DNA of 64,000 nt, taken from the NCBI RefSeq assembly GCF_037038585.1, contig NC_092560.1:59203049-59267048 (forward strand). Reading direction: 5' to 3'. Below, in pieces: positions 50,601 to 63,900 of this stretch. The position numbers and the translations under genes were made by a program. This DNA is from Patagioenas fasciata (taxonomy: Eukaryota; Chordata; Aves; Columbiformes; Columbidae). Numbering within the stretch: position 1 is the first letter of the stretch; the number at the start of each line of letters is the position of its first letter. The notes beneath the pieces are model-generated. The model did no database searches and was not told where the DNA came from. It saw only the letters and a program-made list of their open reading frames with translations.

Positions 50601-53600
50601 AAATCTGTCCATAGTGAATTACCAGGGTTCTGCATTATTGTTGAAGGCAAGGAAGAATAACCCTAATATTACACAACACATTTGTTTTCACATGTTTAAT
50701 TAGATTTTGTAGAAATGGAAAAATAATTTGTTTTTATGGAACTACTATCAGTCTGTAACCCAAAACCTCTTTCAATATTTAAATGTTTTAATATAAACCA
50801 TTCATACAGGACTAAGTAAAAAAATATGTCCAAAATGGAAATAATCCAGATAATATGCTCTGCTTTCTTTTACAAGCCTCAAATAGCTTCCATTTTACTA
50901 ACAGTTTTATATCTGTATAAATGTAGGTAGGAAATGTTTGTAACATAAAGATGTATGACCACTTTTTACATTACTGAATGGGTTGTATGCCAGCAGTATG
51001 TTAGGCACATTATACCTCAGTCTGACTGACTCTGGTGTTGATTTCTTTGTAGAGTCATCAGAGAGTTACAGAAAGCCATCTTTTGAAAGCCATCAAGGAG
51101 TACTTTGTCATCAGACCAGTTGGATCTCATCTGGACTGCTTGTCATCAGCTTGCTGCAATCGTTTATTGTGTTGTCACAAGCATAGGCAACCTTTTCGGA
51201 GGTTTGGCCTTTAGCCAATTGTGTAGCATTCACTGTTAATCCAGTGGAAGACTGCGAGAGTGTTGATCTCAACTGGTAAGCCAATAGAGATTTATCTTGA
51301 GAGAAACGTCAGAAGTTAAGGACATGTCAAGCGCAATTTTGCAAAACTTTGAAAAGTCTTTATTTAGAACCCCTCAAATCACAGGTCATTTAAAAAACCA
51401 ACCACATTAATTTAATTAATTCAACCCACATTGAACATCATATTATACTGCATATAGTTCCATGGAAACAAGTGATACTATTTACAAGGCAAAAGACAAG
51501 TGCTGTAGAGCTGGTTGGTGGAAACTGTGCAATCACCTATATAGCATTTTATAAGGCCTTTGAATTGGCTCTTACACCTCTTGTGTGTGACACAATCGTA
51601 TCTGAATCCACTGTGTGCATGTGGATTCACATTAAAAAGTTGGCTTGGAGTCCTGAGTAATGTTTCAGAAAGAAGACTTCCTTCTCCTGAGTGCAAAACC
51701 AGTAGTTTTGTACTTTAAGTCACATATCTGACTTTCTGGCAGAGCTAAGACTTAGTGAACACACCAAATGAATAGCTAGACTAGTTCCTTTTTTATTTAG
51801 AAGTACAGCTATTGTCCACTTGTCATCCATTCCCTGGGCACATGCAAGGCCCAACAGTGCTGTCCCAAAATATCATTTTCTTGTCAGTTTGGATTATCTG
51901 TGTTACCCTTATCCCTACAGTGGATACTAAGATTAACTTCAGAAAAAATGGATAGTCTAAACCTGAGGCATAGTTCTGAGATTGTAGGAGTCAATGATTT
52001 TCCATACTGCAAAGTATTAGGAACTCAAGATGAAAAACCCTGTGTTGTTAGGTAAGAGAAGCCAAAGGAAGAGTTTGGGTACATGAGAAGAAAAGGATGT
52101 TTAAAAAACCTCTCCACAGAAAGACCCTTCTGACTGCAGCCTTGACTGACTCTGGAGTCTCAGATAGTGATCACCAGCAGAAAGGCTCTGCGTCAAGTGT
52201 ACCTTGGCCTAAGACGACCACAGTAGTCCATGCAAGTTGCACACGCCAAGAACGGAAGGGCCATCCAAACCAGGTAAAGGACTGTGACAGATGCTGCTTA
52301 GCTCTCAGGTCTTGCTATGTCCAGGTATTAGTACTATCTTCTGTCCTTCTCTTTCAAACATTTTTTTTTTCCACAGAGCCCAAGTGCATCTAATGGCAAA
52401 TGGTAAACAATCTTCTCTGTAGTTAAAGGTGGGGAAAGAGTAACTTGCTTATCTGATTAGAACAGAGTGGGTAGGAATAATGGGCAAAGTGGAAGAACAT
52501 GGTTTACATTCTACTCAACAACATTGTTAAAATCATTTTGCAGGCAAAGCTTACAGTCCTCTACAGGAAACAATTATCTACTATTTAACTTACAGGTGCA
52601 ACATCTTTTGAGATCTTCAGCAAAAAAACACTATTAAAACTTGTTTAAAGTGTAAATCATGATATTACATTGTTACTACATCTGAAATATCCCAGTTTTT
52701 TAGGGACATCAGTTTAGAAACACCTTTTGTCTTTCAATTTAAAGTAGAATATATGATTTTGTGGAACATATTTCTTAAACTGCTATGTTATCTTCAGAAG
52801 TTTTTATTTTTCCTTGTTTCCAGTGAGGGAGGGCAGGATGTCAGAAATGATTCATACCATTTTGGGATGTGCTGCTTTCTCTGATGATGTCTGATTACAA
52901 AACTGGGCCCACTTGTTAGCAAGAACATCACAGAGGATGTTTTCAGCTCCATCCTCTTATTAATCACTTCTTAGTTCTTGTAAATAATCTACGCAAGTAC
53001 ATCCTTAATACGTCATAGGCAGTCTAATGAATAACTGGCAGTTTAGCTTTGAGAAATGTAGCCCAGAAGTTTTTATATGTATTTTCTCACCATCATGGCC
53101 CTTTTCTTTCCATTCTATTTAATTTGTCTGAGGCAATTGTTTTGAGTTTTAGAGTCTTGAATCCAAACACTTTTTTTTTTTTTTTTTTTTTTCCCAGTTC
53201 TTTTAAAATATATTTCCACCCCCAAAAGAAGGTGCTTATTCAGAGAAGCAGGCTTTTAAAAACCAGGAAACATGTATAAAAAGAAATCTATTAAACAATG
53301 TTTGTCTGGGTTCCCATTGATATTTTTACTGCAATTTTTAGAAACTGTTGGTATTTTAATGAGTTTTTTTTCCGTCCATCTGCTTCTTCAGCTTGGTTTT
53401 TGCAGAAAAGATATAAATCCTGCATTTATGACATCACAGTTTGTTGCCATGGAATTTACTATGCTATCACAAACACACCGTTATGATTACATGACAGTTT
53501 CAAATCAGAGGATAAAATACATTCCAAGTGAGAAAACATCTTTAAGTCAAGAAAATATAAATGGGAGAAGTAAATTGCTCTTTTTAAGTGCTGAGCACCA

Positions 53601-55032
53601 GCATGATGCTACACAGACACAGAATGAGGCTTTTTTTTTTTACTTCACAGAGCTCCCAGCCTGATGCAGACAGAGGCATTACAGAGGAGGCTTGTAATAT
53701 GCCTGGCAGCAATATAGACTTGAACCAGTTATGAGACTGACAGCTGTTGCAGTTATGTTGGAGGAAGGGACTGATGAAAAAAAGACAAAAAAAGATTGGA
53801 AAGCCACTGGGGTTAGAGATACTCCATGCACTTCAGAACCAAGAAGAGCTAAGAAAAAATAGGGTGAGTTCATATTTACAAAGGCAAAGCTGTTCCATCA
53901 GCATGAGCAAGTGACTGGATCATGGGATGCCCTTCCAGGAAGTCAGAGGAGTCTGGGCAGGACAGAAAGCACAAAGGGAGAGTCAGTGGATATTAGGGCA
54001 GAGGTGCAACCACAGCTCTGTTGTGCAAACTTTGAAGCATGACGGCACCCTGGCACAGGGTAGCGAGGAATTCAAAGGAATGAGCACTGTGTTCTTGAAT
54101 TATGAGAACAGGAAACTAGTTCAGGCAAATGAGAATAAAGAGAAAGAGAATAAGAGGGGAAGATTGTGGAAGCTGGTATGAAGAATGACTAAGGCACAAG
54201 TGGCAGAAATGAGAAAGAAAGGATAAACGCTGGAAGAACACGAATGAAAGAAGGAAAGAATTCAGGTAGATATATGAAGAACTTGAAACCTCTCATGCAG
54301 ATATAAACACAGCTGCAAAGGTATAAGCTTACTGAATTCTTCAGATCCTGTCTGAGAATCCAAAACAGAGGAAAAATACGATACTGATTAAAATACTGAG
54401 AAGTGTGAAAGCAGTGGATGGAAAACAAAGGTGACCTGCATTTGAGATGATAACCTAGAAATAGTCAGGGAGATATCAGTTTAGCAGTGGAGAGATGTGG
54501 AAATACTGTGAGACTAGGAAAGAAGGTACCTGAGTAAGGTGGAAGAGGAGCTGTGGGTCCAGCCACCCTCCCACAGACAGACCATGATGACTGTGCTGTT
54601 TTCTATGCCATGCTTGTACTGTTGTGGTGAGTTCTGCAACATCCTTGGGGAACAGAGTTCCCGAACAGTGATTTAAAGATCTACTGAGTATTGACACAAT
54701 TGAAAATAGAAGTGGCAGGATGGTACTGTCCATGTGCATTGCACATGCATTGTACACACATACAGGGAACAGGGTCTTTCTTCTCTCCTGTTCATAAATA
54801 GGTGTATAACAAGGTTTCTTTCTCTGTGGCAGAAATTTTCCACCTTGGTGCTAGACGACTTTTATTAGTGCAGAAAGACGAAACTATTTGCTAATAGTTT
54901 TTATGCAGCCAATGCAGAAAGCTTTAGCCATTTAGGATTAATAAACTGGACTTTCTTACTTCAAACCTCTGTCTTGGTTAAAAGCATACAGCCCACTTTA
55001 CAGTGTCAGCCTTTCCCCAGCTTCATGTGGTA
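44626..55032. other. Intergenic
   Basis: Mostly AT-rich. Two purine-rich stretches (about 49160-49990 and 53690-54480) have the look of decayed retroelement sequence but match no family I can name. An open frame of 118 codons in the first has no recognisable domain. Confidence 0.55.
53170..53192. repeat. T homopolymer
   Basis: Uninterrupted T run of just over 20 bases followed by CCC. Confidence 0.9.
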
Positions 55033-55120
55033 GTGGCACTGCCACAGCCAGGTAGGGACAGCTTTTTCGCTGCTGTGAACTATTTGTTCACTGACTTTAG
55101 CAGCGGCTGTGGCAAGCCAC
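55033..55120. repeat. Nested inverted repeat (hairpin), about 88 bp
   Basis: From outside in: GTGGC/GCCAC, TGCCACAGCC (55040-55049) with GGCTGTGGCA (55105-55114), GCTGCT with AGCAGC, GTGAAC (55075-55080) with GTTCAC (55086-55091), and a 5-base loop TATTT. The left arm carries a longer internal bulge (19 versus 0 bases) and the right arm a 7-base bulge. Confidence 0.6.
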
Positions 55121-56960
55121 AACAGAAAAGAGCCAAATCTGCTGTAACTGTACATTTATGGATTTCTGTCGTGAGGTAGTGTGTATGTTGCTTCCCACTA
55201 GGAGCTTGTTCGGTGTGAAGTGGATATGCACAGACATTGTTCAGTTCTTGTAATGCAGCCTCGATGAGTTATTCTGAAAACTGAACTGGACCACATACAG
55301 AAAAGTAACTTACTTGTCCTTTCCACCAAGGACTTTAATACATGAAAAAGAATTATGTGCTTTATCAATTACAAAATGCAGACATAGAGTTTTGCAGGGC
55401 TATTGAAATACCTTTGTAATACCTAAAAAAAAAAAAAGAAAAAAAAGAAAAGCATTCATTATATTTGGTATTATGTTAGCAACACATTCAAATGCTGGCA
55501 CAAATTATTATTAATTGCTTTGGTGTTTTTGTAACAATGTTAACCATGATGAATTCATTTGGTACCAATATGGATGTCATAAGTACTTTATCAGATTTCC
55601 AACTCAATTCATGACTAATTACCTTTACCATTATTTTAAGGAGTTACCCAGATGTGCTTATGATAGAATTAAGGTAAACAATGACTGATGCTCAGAGGTT
55701 ATGATTAGAGCAGCTCTACACAATTTGACAAAACCTCATGTGCCTTTCAATATAAAGCACCTGCCAAGCCACATGTGCACCAGATTTCTCAAATTCCTTG
55801 TCACTCATTAATGCAGATGTAGCCCATATTTTAAATGTCAGTGTGCAGAAAGGAGATTTTTTTCAAAAACCAGACAAGCTTCCTCTTCAAAACCCACAAA
55901 CTTTGTAACTGAAAATTTTAGTGACCCATTTGTTTGTTAATTGAAATACTGTTGTCATATGACCTCCAGTTGATTATCACTCACTTCAGTACACTACTTT
56001 GACACAGAGATAACATTCCAAAAAATGTATTTTCATAAAATGGTACAATTTAGGTATGAGAAAGGCCTATTACCCCAAACTATCCAACTTCCTGACTTTG
56101 TCAGATTGTTTCCTACTTAAAGTAAATAGGGTTTAGTGGGGTTAGTTCACTCCAGTTTTGAAACTCTCCAAGGAGCATAACCACTTCCCCAGGGGAACTA
56201 TTCCAAAACCTAATACGTCACAATGTCAGTACATAATTACTGTATATTTGATGTTTACATCCTTTGGGTATTTGACAACATGTACTATGGTCGTTTTGCT
56301 TCTTATTTCTACAAGCAAGTGGGTGGGAATTTTAATAAATTATTTAATAAATATTGGACAGCTTTGTTTACAAACTATCTGGGGAACATCTGATAACTTT
56401 TGCTAACTACGTATTTAGGTTATGTGGTGGAAGAAGGCGGTGGGAGGGGGGGGAGACTACCAGGTGGTGGAATGACTGGTTTGCTACATTTAAAAGGGTG
56501 TATCCAGCTCATCAAAGAGTGAAGAAGAGAAAAAGACAGCTTCTTTGTTTACCTTGGCATTTAGTCCTGGATTTCAAAGGTGCAGGAAGTCTAGACTTCG
56601 CAGACTGTCTGACTTGAAAGGACTGTGAACACAGCTCATCTAGAAACCTGACCATCATTCTCATTTTGTGCTGCCACACAGCTTTCATTATGAGGAGTCA
56701 GATGTTTAAGTGATAAATGTTGATCATGTGACATAGGAAAAAACTTCCTCTGACTAATGAAGACGACAGTCCTGATCAATAGTCAGTGGGAGCTCGTGGA
56801 GGTCTAGGACTTCACCCACATTTTTACATGAATTATTTCTGCTCACAAAAGTAGAGTTATGTAATTTCTTGCACCTAAAATCTTTAGGCGATCCAGGTAC
56901 ATATTTTATCCATGGTCGGAATACCTGCAAAGCACTTTTTTTCTTTGAGTGTTCCTTTTA

Positions 56961-57045
56961 CAGAACCATAAAATCACACAATTGTTTGGTATAATGTTGG
57001 ACAACTGTATAGGGCGATGACTAGTGGATGTGGCTGCTAAGAATG
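56961..57045 (-). mobile_element. Short CR1 3' end remnant, antisense
   Basis: ACAGAACCATAAAATCACAC followed by AATTGTTTGGT is a mutated version of the antisense CR1 octamer end plus the GGTTTGG block. Only the terminal portion is recognisable. Confidence 0.5.
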
Positions 57046-58107
57046 AACTCCATATTTACTTCAGTGCTTTATTCTATACTTTCAATGATATCCAGAAGTT
57101 ATGTGGCACCCATATCTAACTATGAGTTTACATGCTTTCCTTCTTTAGAAAATCCCTTGCAGTTTTAAATGCTTAAAAAATAAAAATCACACCTTAATTA
57201 AACTTACTAGCATTTTTTTACATACTAATATGTTTTGGTTTCTTTCTCTTCTCATATGTATTTTCCCTTTTTCTATTTGCAGTGTTTGTATGGGCAAAAG
57301 TATAGCAGAAGAAGCACATCCCACAGAAAACAGGATTGTTGTGAGCTTTCTGCTTCAGGTGTCCTTTCTTATTGATATGCTGCAATATTTAATACCGTAT
57401 TGAATGAAGCAGGTAAATATTTATGGAGATTTAAGTGATCCATAAATTACTTATCTCATATTTTGCCTTTCAAATGTAAGAATTTAGCTTTTTAAATGTA
57501 AAAACACCATGAATATTTTGAAAATACAGTATTTTTCAAAGGCTGTGTTACAGTACCATAGCAAGACAATTGTAGCTCAATGCTTCTAAACAATTTCACG
57601 AATAGTATATTACCAAAACTATTTTCAAACAATGACCCTTCCAGCAAACTGTGCTCAAAGACAGACTTCTTTAGACTGATAGGAAATGGAAACATAAAAC
57701 TGGATAACATTAGAACACTCCAGGAACTGGACTGTCTATTTTATAAGAAATTTCATGACCTAGAAAGAACTTTGCCCTAAAAACACCCGAGCAAACAAAC
57801 ATCCTGGAAAACAAAATCCTGCTTCCCTGTGAGTGCAGATGGAAGGGAACTGAGAATTTATTTTTTATTTACTACATCTTTTACTCAACCACTCAATGTA
57901 TGAAAGATAAGGAAATTACGTTAATGAAAGTTGTCAATGCTGTACCTTTTGGACTTAAAGTCTAGCTCAGTGTTATGTATTTTACTTCTGTGTAACCACA
58001 GCTTGAGATTTTATCAGGGTAAGCATGAAGAGAATCGGGCTGTTTGCTTTCAGTGATTTTCAGTAGCTGTACAATATACTCTAGTTTCCTCAGTACTCTC
58101 AAACTGT

Positions 58108-58120
58108 GTTGTTGTTGTTG

Positions 58121-58157
<37 letters not shown>
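58108..58157. repeat. Compound (GTT)n(ATT)n microsatellite
   Basis: About five GTT units pass directly into about eleven ATT units, a likely polymorphic locus. Confidence 0.95.
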
Positions 58158-58995
58158 GTAGGTTTAGCAAATATGTCTGTCCTGAGACTTTGCAAACATA
58201 GAGCATTGAAGTTTGTATCCTATATTAATATCTGGTGTTACACTGCAGTCCTGGTGGATTATTACCTCCTTGCTCCTTCTCACACAGTTCTGTGGGTAAT
58301 GTTAGCTTCTGTCCTTGGACCAAATTGTTAAAATGTGGTTTGAGGTCTAGAATGGTGCTTGCTGCCTCATTGCCCACTGGTACGTCCCTCAGTTCCTCTT
58401 CATCCTGGTGCTCACTTTGCCTTTGGACCTCTGAGCAATCATAGTGCCTGGATATGCAATACTCAGAGGACTAATGTGAACTGGCCATATGCTTGCTACT
58501 GCTCTTCTGGGCAGGATTATGTATTGATATTAATATTGTGTATTAATATGAATATAGTGTATAAATATTTATTTAGCTTTGGTTCTAACACACCATCCAC
58601 TGCCCAAGGGGAAGAGGCCAGGTGGTGTCGTTTTATAGCTGCTGTACAGGACCTTATATCTTGCTGTCTTATCAGTCACTTCCTTAGTCTGTCTCTACTT
58701 TGTATTTAGCAAATGCTGTAAACATTTAAAATTGGAGATAGTACATTTCTGCACAACACAAATGGTCAAAATGACATTTTTCCACTCCAAGTAGTGTCCA
58801 CTTCAGCTGTTCCTTAGCTTATACCCAAGGTTTGGGAGAGTTAGGGTATGTTTTGCACCTTTATGGAATGTGGTGCTAATAAACCACCAAGGGATGGGAT
58901 GTGCTTGGACTTGCCCCACTGCTGGTGTTTTAAAAAACTAGCTAGCTGTTGAGCCTATTTGCTGTCCCATTAGACTCAGGGTTGGGCTTGGGGCA

Positions 58996-59050
58996 GGTTA
59001 GCTGGAATAAAAAAAAAAAGCCTGGTTAGTTGGAATTAAAAAAAAATAAT
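58996..59050. repeat. 28-bp tandem duplication with A runs
   Basis: GGTTAGCTGGAAT plus an A run at 58996 is followed by GGTTAGTTGGAAT plus an A run at 59024. Confidence 0.8.
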
Positions 59051-59328
59051 CCTTCCTGGATTTCTGGGTAATACTTTTAACACCTTAGATCTGGTCACTT
59101 GCTAGGAATTCTTCCACTATTTTATCTTCCTGATTTTTCATTGGACACCTGTCAAACCAGTTCAGGGCCGTCATGGTGTAGCATGCAAAGATCACCCCTA
59201 CAGGTTGTGACGAGGTATGGGAAGTTAAAGCAAATGCATCTGGTAATCCAAATTCTACCTTCTGAGGGTTACAGATGTACTAGAGAAACACTGTGATTAC
59301 TCTGGCTTACTACAGTTCTCTGGCTGGC

Positions 59329-60240
59329 TCAGTGCCATTTGAGGTGATGTTCTGCCAGCGAGATCTGTGATCTTTTGATTTTCTTTTCAGTATGAACCAT
59401 CTGCTCCTTGAGACTTTGTTGAAACTCAACTTTTTTAGCAAGTTCGAAGTTGGCCACACTTTTCTTAGCCTCCCTTATTTTCCAGGAAGCTCTCCGATCT
59501 GTGACAACCAGAGTACAGATTCCTTTTTAAATTTCTTATTACTACTCAATGATGGGAACATTGTTTTTGGGCATTTGTCACTGATAGACCGTGGTGTTTT
59601 CCCTCCTTATTTTCAGTTTTTCTCCGAGCCCCTCCTTGGAAGTTTCCAAGTGCTGTTTTAATTCCTTTTGTGAAGTTTTGGCCTCTGCCTGGAAAGCATC
59701 TTTGGCTATCTTGGAGTTTAGCATGCTCAGCAGGAATCTCAGCTCACAATTTCTTCCCCCAGGGAAATTTTTGGTTTCGTCTTCAAAGAGGATCTAACTA
59801 AAAGATCTACTAACACTGTTTTTATAGAGTAGGTATCCAACAGTCCTGGTTTTGCAGACTGTTTCTATTATGACAGAAGATATATAATAAAGCCATATAT
59901 TTTTCATGTGATTGTGTTTATTTACAAGTTGTACAAGGTAACATTCAGATTCCAGGAACTAAATAAAAGTCATGCAAGAGAAACCATTTTATTTGCTCAC
60001 AGATACAAGCATTTTTTCCGTGAGTGCTCTATTCCTCAGATTCCATGAGTTGGCTCTCTTTCAAACCCCCAAGTACTTGTCTTACTGGCTCTTTGGCTTC
60101 TTTGCTTGCATCTGGCTGCTTCTGCCCATAAACACGCACACTTTTACCAAACAGTACATAGTTTAGATGAATTTACAGACATCTCCCAGCAAATGTCCTT
60201 TACTATCCAGCTCAGCTTCCAATTCAGCTTGCTTATGGCT
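59329..60240 (-). pseudogene. Decayed coiled-coil reading frame, parent unknown
   Basis: On the minus strand, the 151-codon frame 59781-59329 keeps one phase throughout and ends in TGA at 59331-59329. It reads as hydrophilic, Glu/Lys/Gln-rich helical sequence, for example AKDAFQAEAKTSQKELKQHL and, later, KKSVANFELAKKVEFQQSL. It is interrupted by stops at codon 68 and around codons 80-85. In the same phase, 60237-60163 reads HKQAELEAELDSKGHLLG and more before a stop. The composition suggests a former exon or a retrocopy of a coiled-coil protein. I do not recognise the parent, and no poly(A) tail is visible at the expected 3' side. Confidence 0.4.
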
Positions 60241-60734
60241 AGTGTTCTGGGTAGTGACTAATTTGTTTCAGCTGTTTTATGTGCCTTACACTAAAAAGGA
60301 TCATAATTGCTTCTTTTGTTTGCCCTATATGAGGAGGCCAGTTAACAACATTGATAATGTCTCATTCAACTTTGACCATAATACTAAATCTGCGCTTAAG
60401 GATGACTGGATTATCCTGCAACTGATCACAACTACATAGCCTGCCATGAGACTGCAACACAGTTTAATATATACCCTTATCCATTTCCATCATACTAGTT
60501 TTCTCAGAGCAGTTCTCAGAAAAGAAATTCTGTGGCATCAGGTGGACAGGAAAGACTATGTATGAATGAAGTTTCACCTTTTAGTCATTCTGCAAGGCAT
60601 GGATTAATGAACACAACTGTTTCTTGTTCAATCAATTGCTTGATCAGTCAATGAGACATGAGATTACCAATAAATACAGCTTTACACTGGTTTATTTCAT
60701 TACTTCCCATGTCACTAAGTTCTTATATTGGTTG

Positions 60735-60950
60735 TAGGTGGCAAGGTATTGGTGGTGGGGGGCTGCAGGGTGTCCCCTGTGGAAGGAAACCAGGAGCTGC
60801 CCTATCCCCAGCCGTCTCCAAGTGACCGATGGTAGGACACAGCTGAGCCCGTCAGCCAGACTGGTGGCACCTCTGGGAAACATGTTTGAGAAAGAGCAAA
60901 ATCACTGTATGGGAGGGAACAAAAGAGTGAGAAACTGTAGCGAGAACACC
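60735..60950. mobile_element. Probable dispersed avian repeat fragment (LTR-like)
   Basis: A GC-richer block in AT-rich surroundings, with phrases (GGTGTCCCCTG, ACCAGGAGCTGCC, GCTGAGCCCGTCAGCCA, CACCTCTGGGAAACAT) that I recall from a dispersed repeat in bird genomes, probably endogenous-retrovirus LTR. Family and orientation are unconfirmed. Confidence 0.35.
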
Positions 60951-63900
60951 ATGTTCTTGAGCCTAAATTTATAGGACCAAATCACACCTGTATTCCTCTA
61001 CTAGGGAGATCCTGTTTTCTAGAAAGCCATCCATATAATAATAAGGCATGGCTGGGGTGCTGAGGAGTGAGCTGCCAACTGCCACGCACTTGGAAACAAA
61101 AGGCAAAGGCTTTTTGGCAGAACCGAAGCAGCTGAGCCTCCAGTCATAGCTCGGCATGGTTTATTTCAGGCAGTTCTTCCGAATTAGTACTGGTGATAGA
61201 TAGAAGGCAATTAAATGTTGCCTATATGTATGCTACAGAGACATACTGTTTCAGTAACTACAGAAAACACACTCTGTGCTGTACATGCAGATAAATAGTT
61301 TGTGTAGGAGAGCCTTGGCCAGAATACAGAATCTTACTGATTTCAGACTGTGGAAATATAGATCTATAGTAGTATTTATATTTTTCTAACTTATTTTGTA
61401 GTTAAAACCAGTAAAAATGAGGTCAGAATGTCAGATGCAAAAGGTTTAGATATGACACAGAATAGGCTGTATTTAACACTTTAAGTCACGACTGATGTTA
61501 AAAATAAAATACATGTTGCATATTTATCTGCGATCATGTGAAACGGAAACTCCTTCCCAATAAACTGGCATTTTTATTGGTTATTATAACTTAAAATATA
61601 TTTGAAAACAGTTACATAATTAAGTGTTAGTTATGAAAACATACATGTTTTTTTCAAGGAATCTGTGTAGAGCATCCTTGAAGGTTTACTGAAATGGCTT
61701 TCCTTCTCCCTCTTCCTGAACACACACATTTATTAATACTTTTGATGCTTACCTCCAGCCCATATGACTTGGCTATCACTGTGAACAATTCAATTACACA
61801 AGTTCAGTGGGAACCTAAATGAACTCTCCTTGCAGATGGAATAGTTCTGAGAATTTCTTTATCCCTTGAGCTGGGACACTGGCCTATGTAATTTTTTAAA
61901 TTAAGTCTGTTTACTTTTGTGTTAACAAATCTGGAACTTTTGTTCAGGCCAAAACCAAATCAACGCCATTCAGGCCTTTTTTTTTTTTTTTTTTGTTTCA
62001 TTTTCTGATGGTCCTGTAATAAAACAGAAAAGGCTTTTCAAAGATCTGTTTGTTATTATAACTTCACCCTAATTCCTCCCATACAGGAGATGGATCTCAG
62101 TGTCTCAAAACACAGAAAGTTCCTGTAGATCTTGGGGATTTAAGGGAATTAACACTACTCTTTAAAATTCCTAGCCAGCCTTTCTATACAAAGAAAACAA
62201 AAATAAACAAAGTGCTTTAAGAAGTCTATAATAAGAAGAATCTTTTTTTTTATTTGTTATTCCTTCATCCAGACTTTATCCTGTTTCTTCTTTTTTGTTT
62301 GTTTGTTTTGTTTCTTTTATTTTTTTTTCTTTTTCTTTTTTTTTTTTTTTTCCTGCAAAAGAGCTGAAAGAACAGCATGGAAAATACCTGTGTGTTACCT
62401 TAGGAAATTCCAAGCAATATACCAAATCCAGTTCTATAGAGTGTAATGCAATGTAAGGCATAGGACAGTTTTTCAGCTATTCTATCTTTTTTTGTAGCTG
62501 CTAATGCTGTTTCCTGACTCTGTTTATCCCACCTCACATTTTGTGTTCTGAGCACTAGAAAACGTTTTATCTAAAATTAATAGACACACCAAATAAATGA
62601 CCAGAAATTCTAATATCACTGGGTATCTGTGATACCACATTTGTTTGGTTATCCACTTAGTACACCTATCTAGGATAAAATATGGTTCAATCATCATGGT
62701 GTGTAAGCAAACAAAATCAAATGATGGCAGATAATTTAGAGAGCCACTTTAGTGATGAGACATAAATAAGCTGCTGTTTCTTCTATCAGTCATCGAGACT
62801 TGTGGTTAGAGTCATGATACATCTGACAGCTCTTTAGTTTCATGGTAGATTTATCTAAATATTTTTATTTACTTGTATTATACAAGTTTTGAGTTAAAGA
62901 AAAATCCTAGTGCAAAATAAATACTGAATTTAATTAATATTTCTCAATTAAAATCCGTATGACTGACTGATTTTAAGACAGTTTATAGGTAAATAAAAAG
63001 AACACTGATCAGGGAACTGTTCTAAATAACTTTGTGCTTCTGGTGGTAGGGTTCCTCTGAATTCTGTGCTTGTAGTTTAGAAAACTATATCCTTGCTACC
63101 TGGAAGTTTTGTGAACATTTTACAGATCCTGTGGTTTTAATGAGAAAATCACAACTGCACAACTTGGTTTGGTGGGATGATTTTAAACATAGTTTCTATT
63201 TTAATTACATCAGGAGGTGTTAAGGTCTTCGAATATTCACAGTTTGATCTGTCCTTACTTAGTACTGTTGTATGGTCCTCAGGTCATTTCATGGTAACTG
63301 GTTTTCATGTTAATTTTAAAAATTTAGGGTAGAATTTTGATATTTCTCATATTTAGTTGTGCATCACTCCTAAAACATCTCTACTGGTCATGGAGTAAGG
63401 TGACATCCAACACAAGTACTGGCAAAAGAATCAACCCTGAGCATTGAAAACGGTAATACAATACAGACTTAATTAATGGAATTCTGGAGAGATATGGACA
63501 AAATAGTAGATGCCATTGAGGAGGCATTAAGGACAGAGTAAGACATATGAAAGGCTATGAACTTTCAGTGTGTTCCAGTTAAGCAGTTCACGCTGAAGTT
63601 CTTATATGTAGAAAAAAAAGTAAATAAAATGTTCAAAATTCTAAAACAATTTAAGAATAATTCACCCTAAAATCAACCCAAAAACTTTAGTCCAAAGTAG
63701 GTAATGCTATTTGTGCAGTGTTTACCAAGATAGTATCTTCATCTCTGATGTAGTTGGAAATTAGCTGCAATTAGTGAAGATTGATATATAAGTTAATTAA
63801 ATGTTATTTTCATATACATAAGCAATACCAGGAAGGTAGCATCCAAAATCCCATTCTCACTGGGACATAGATAAAATCAGTGTGTGTTGCAGATTTTGTA

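Larger units (their letters stand above)
55121..59328. other. Intergenic
   Basis: AT-rich with the CR1 remnant, the compound microsatellite and the 28-bp duplication listed. No gene recognised. Confidence 0.6.
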
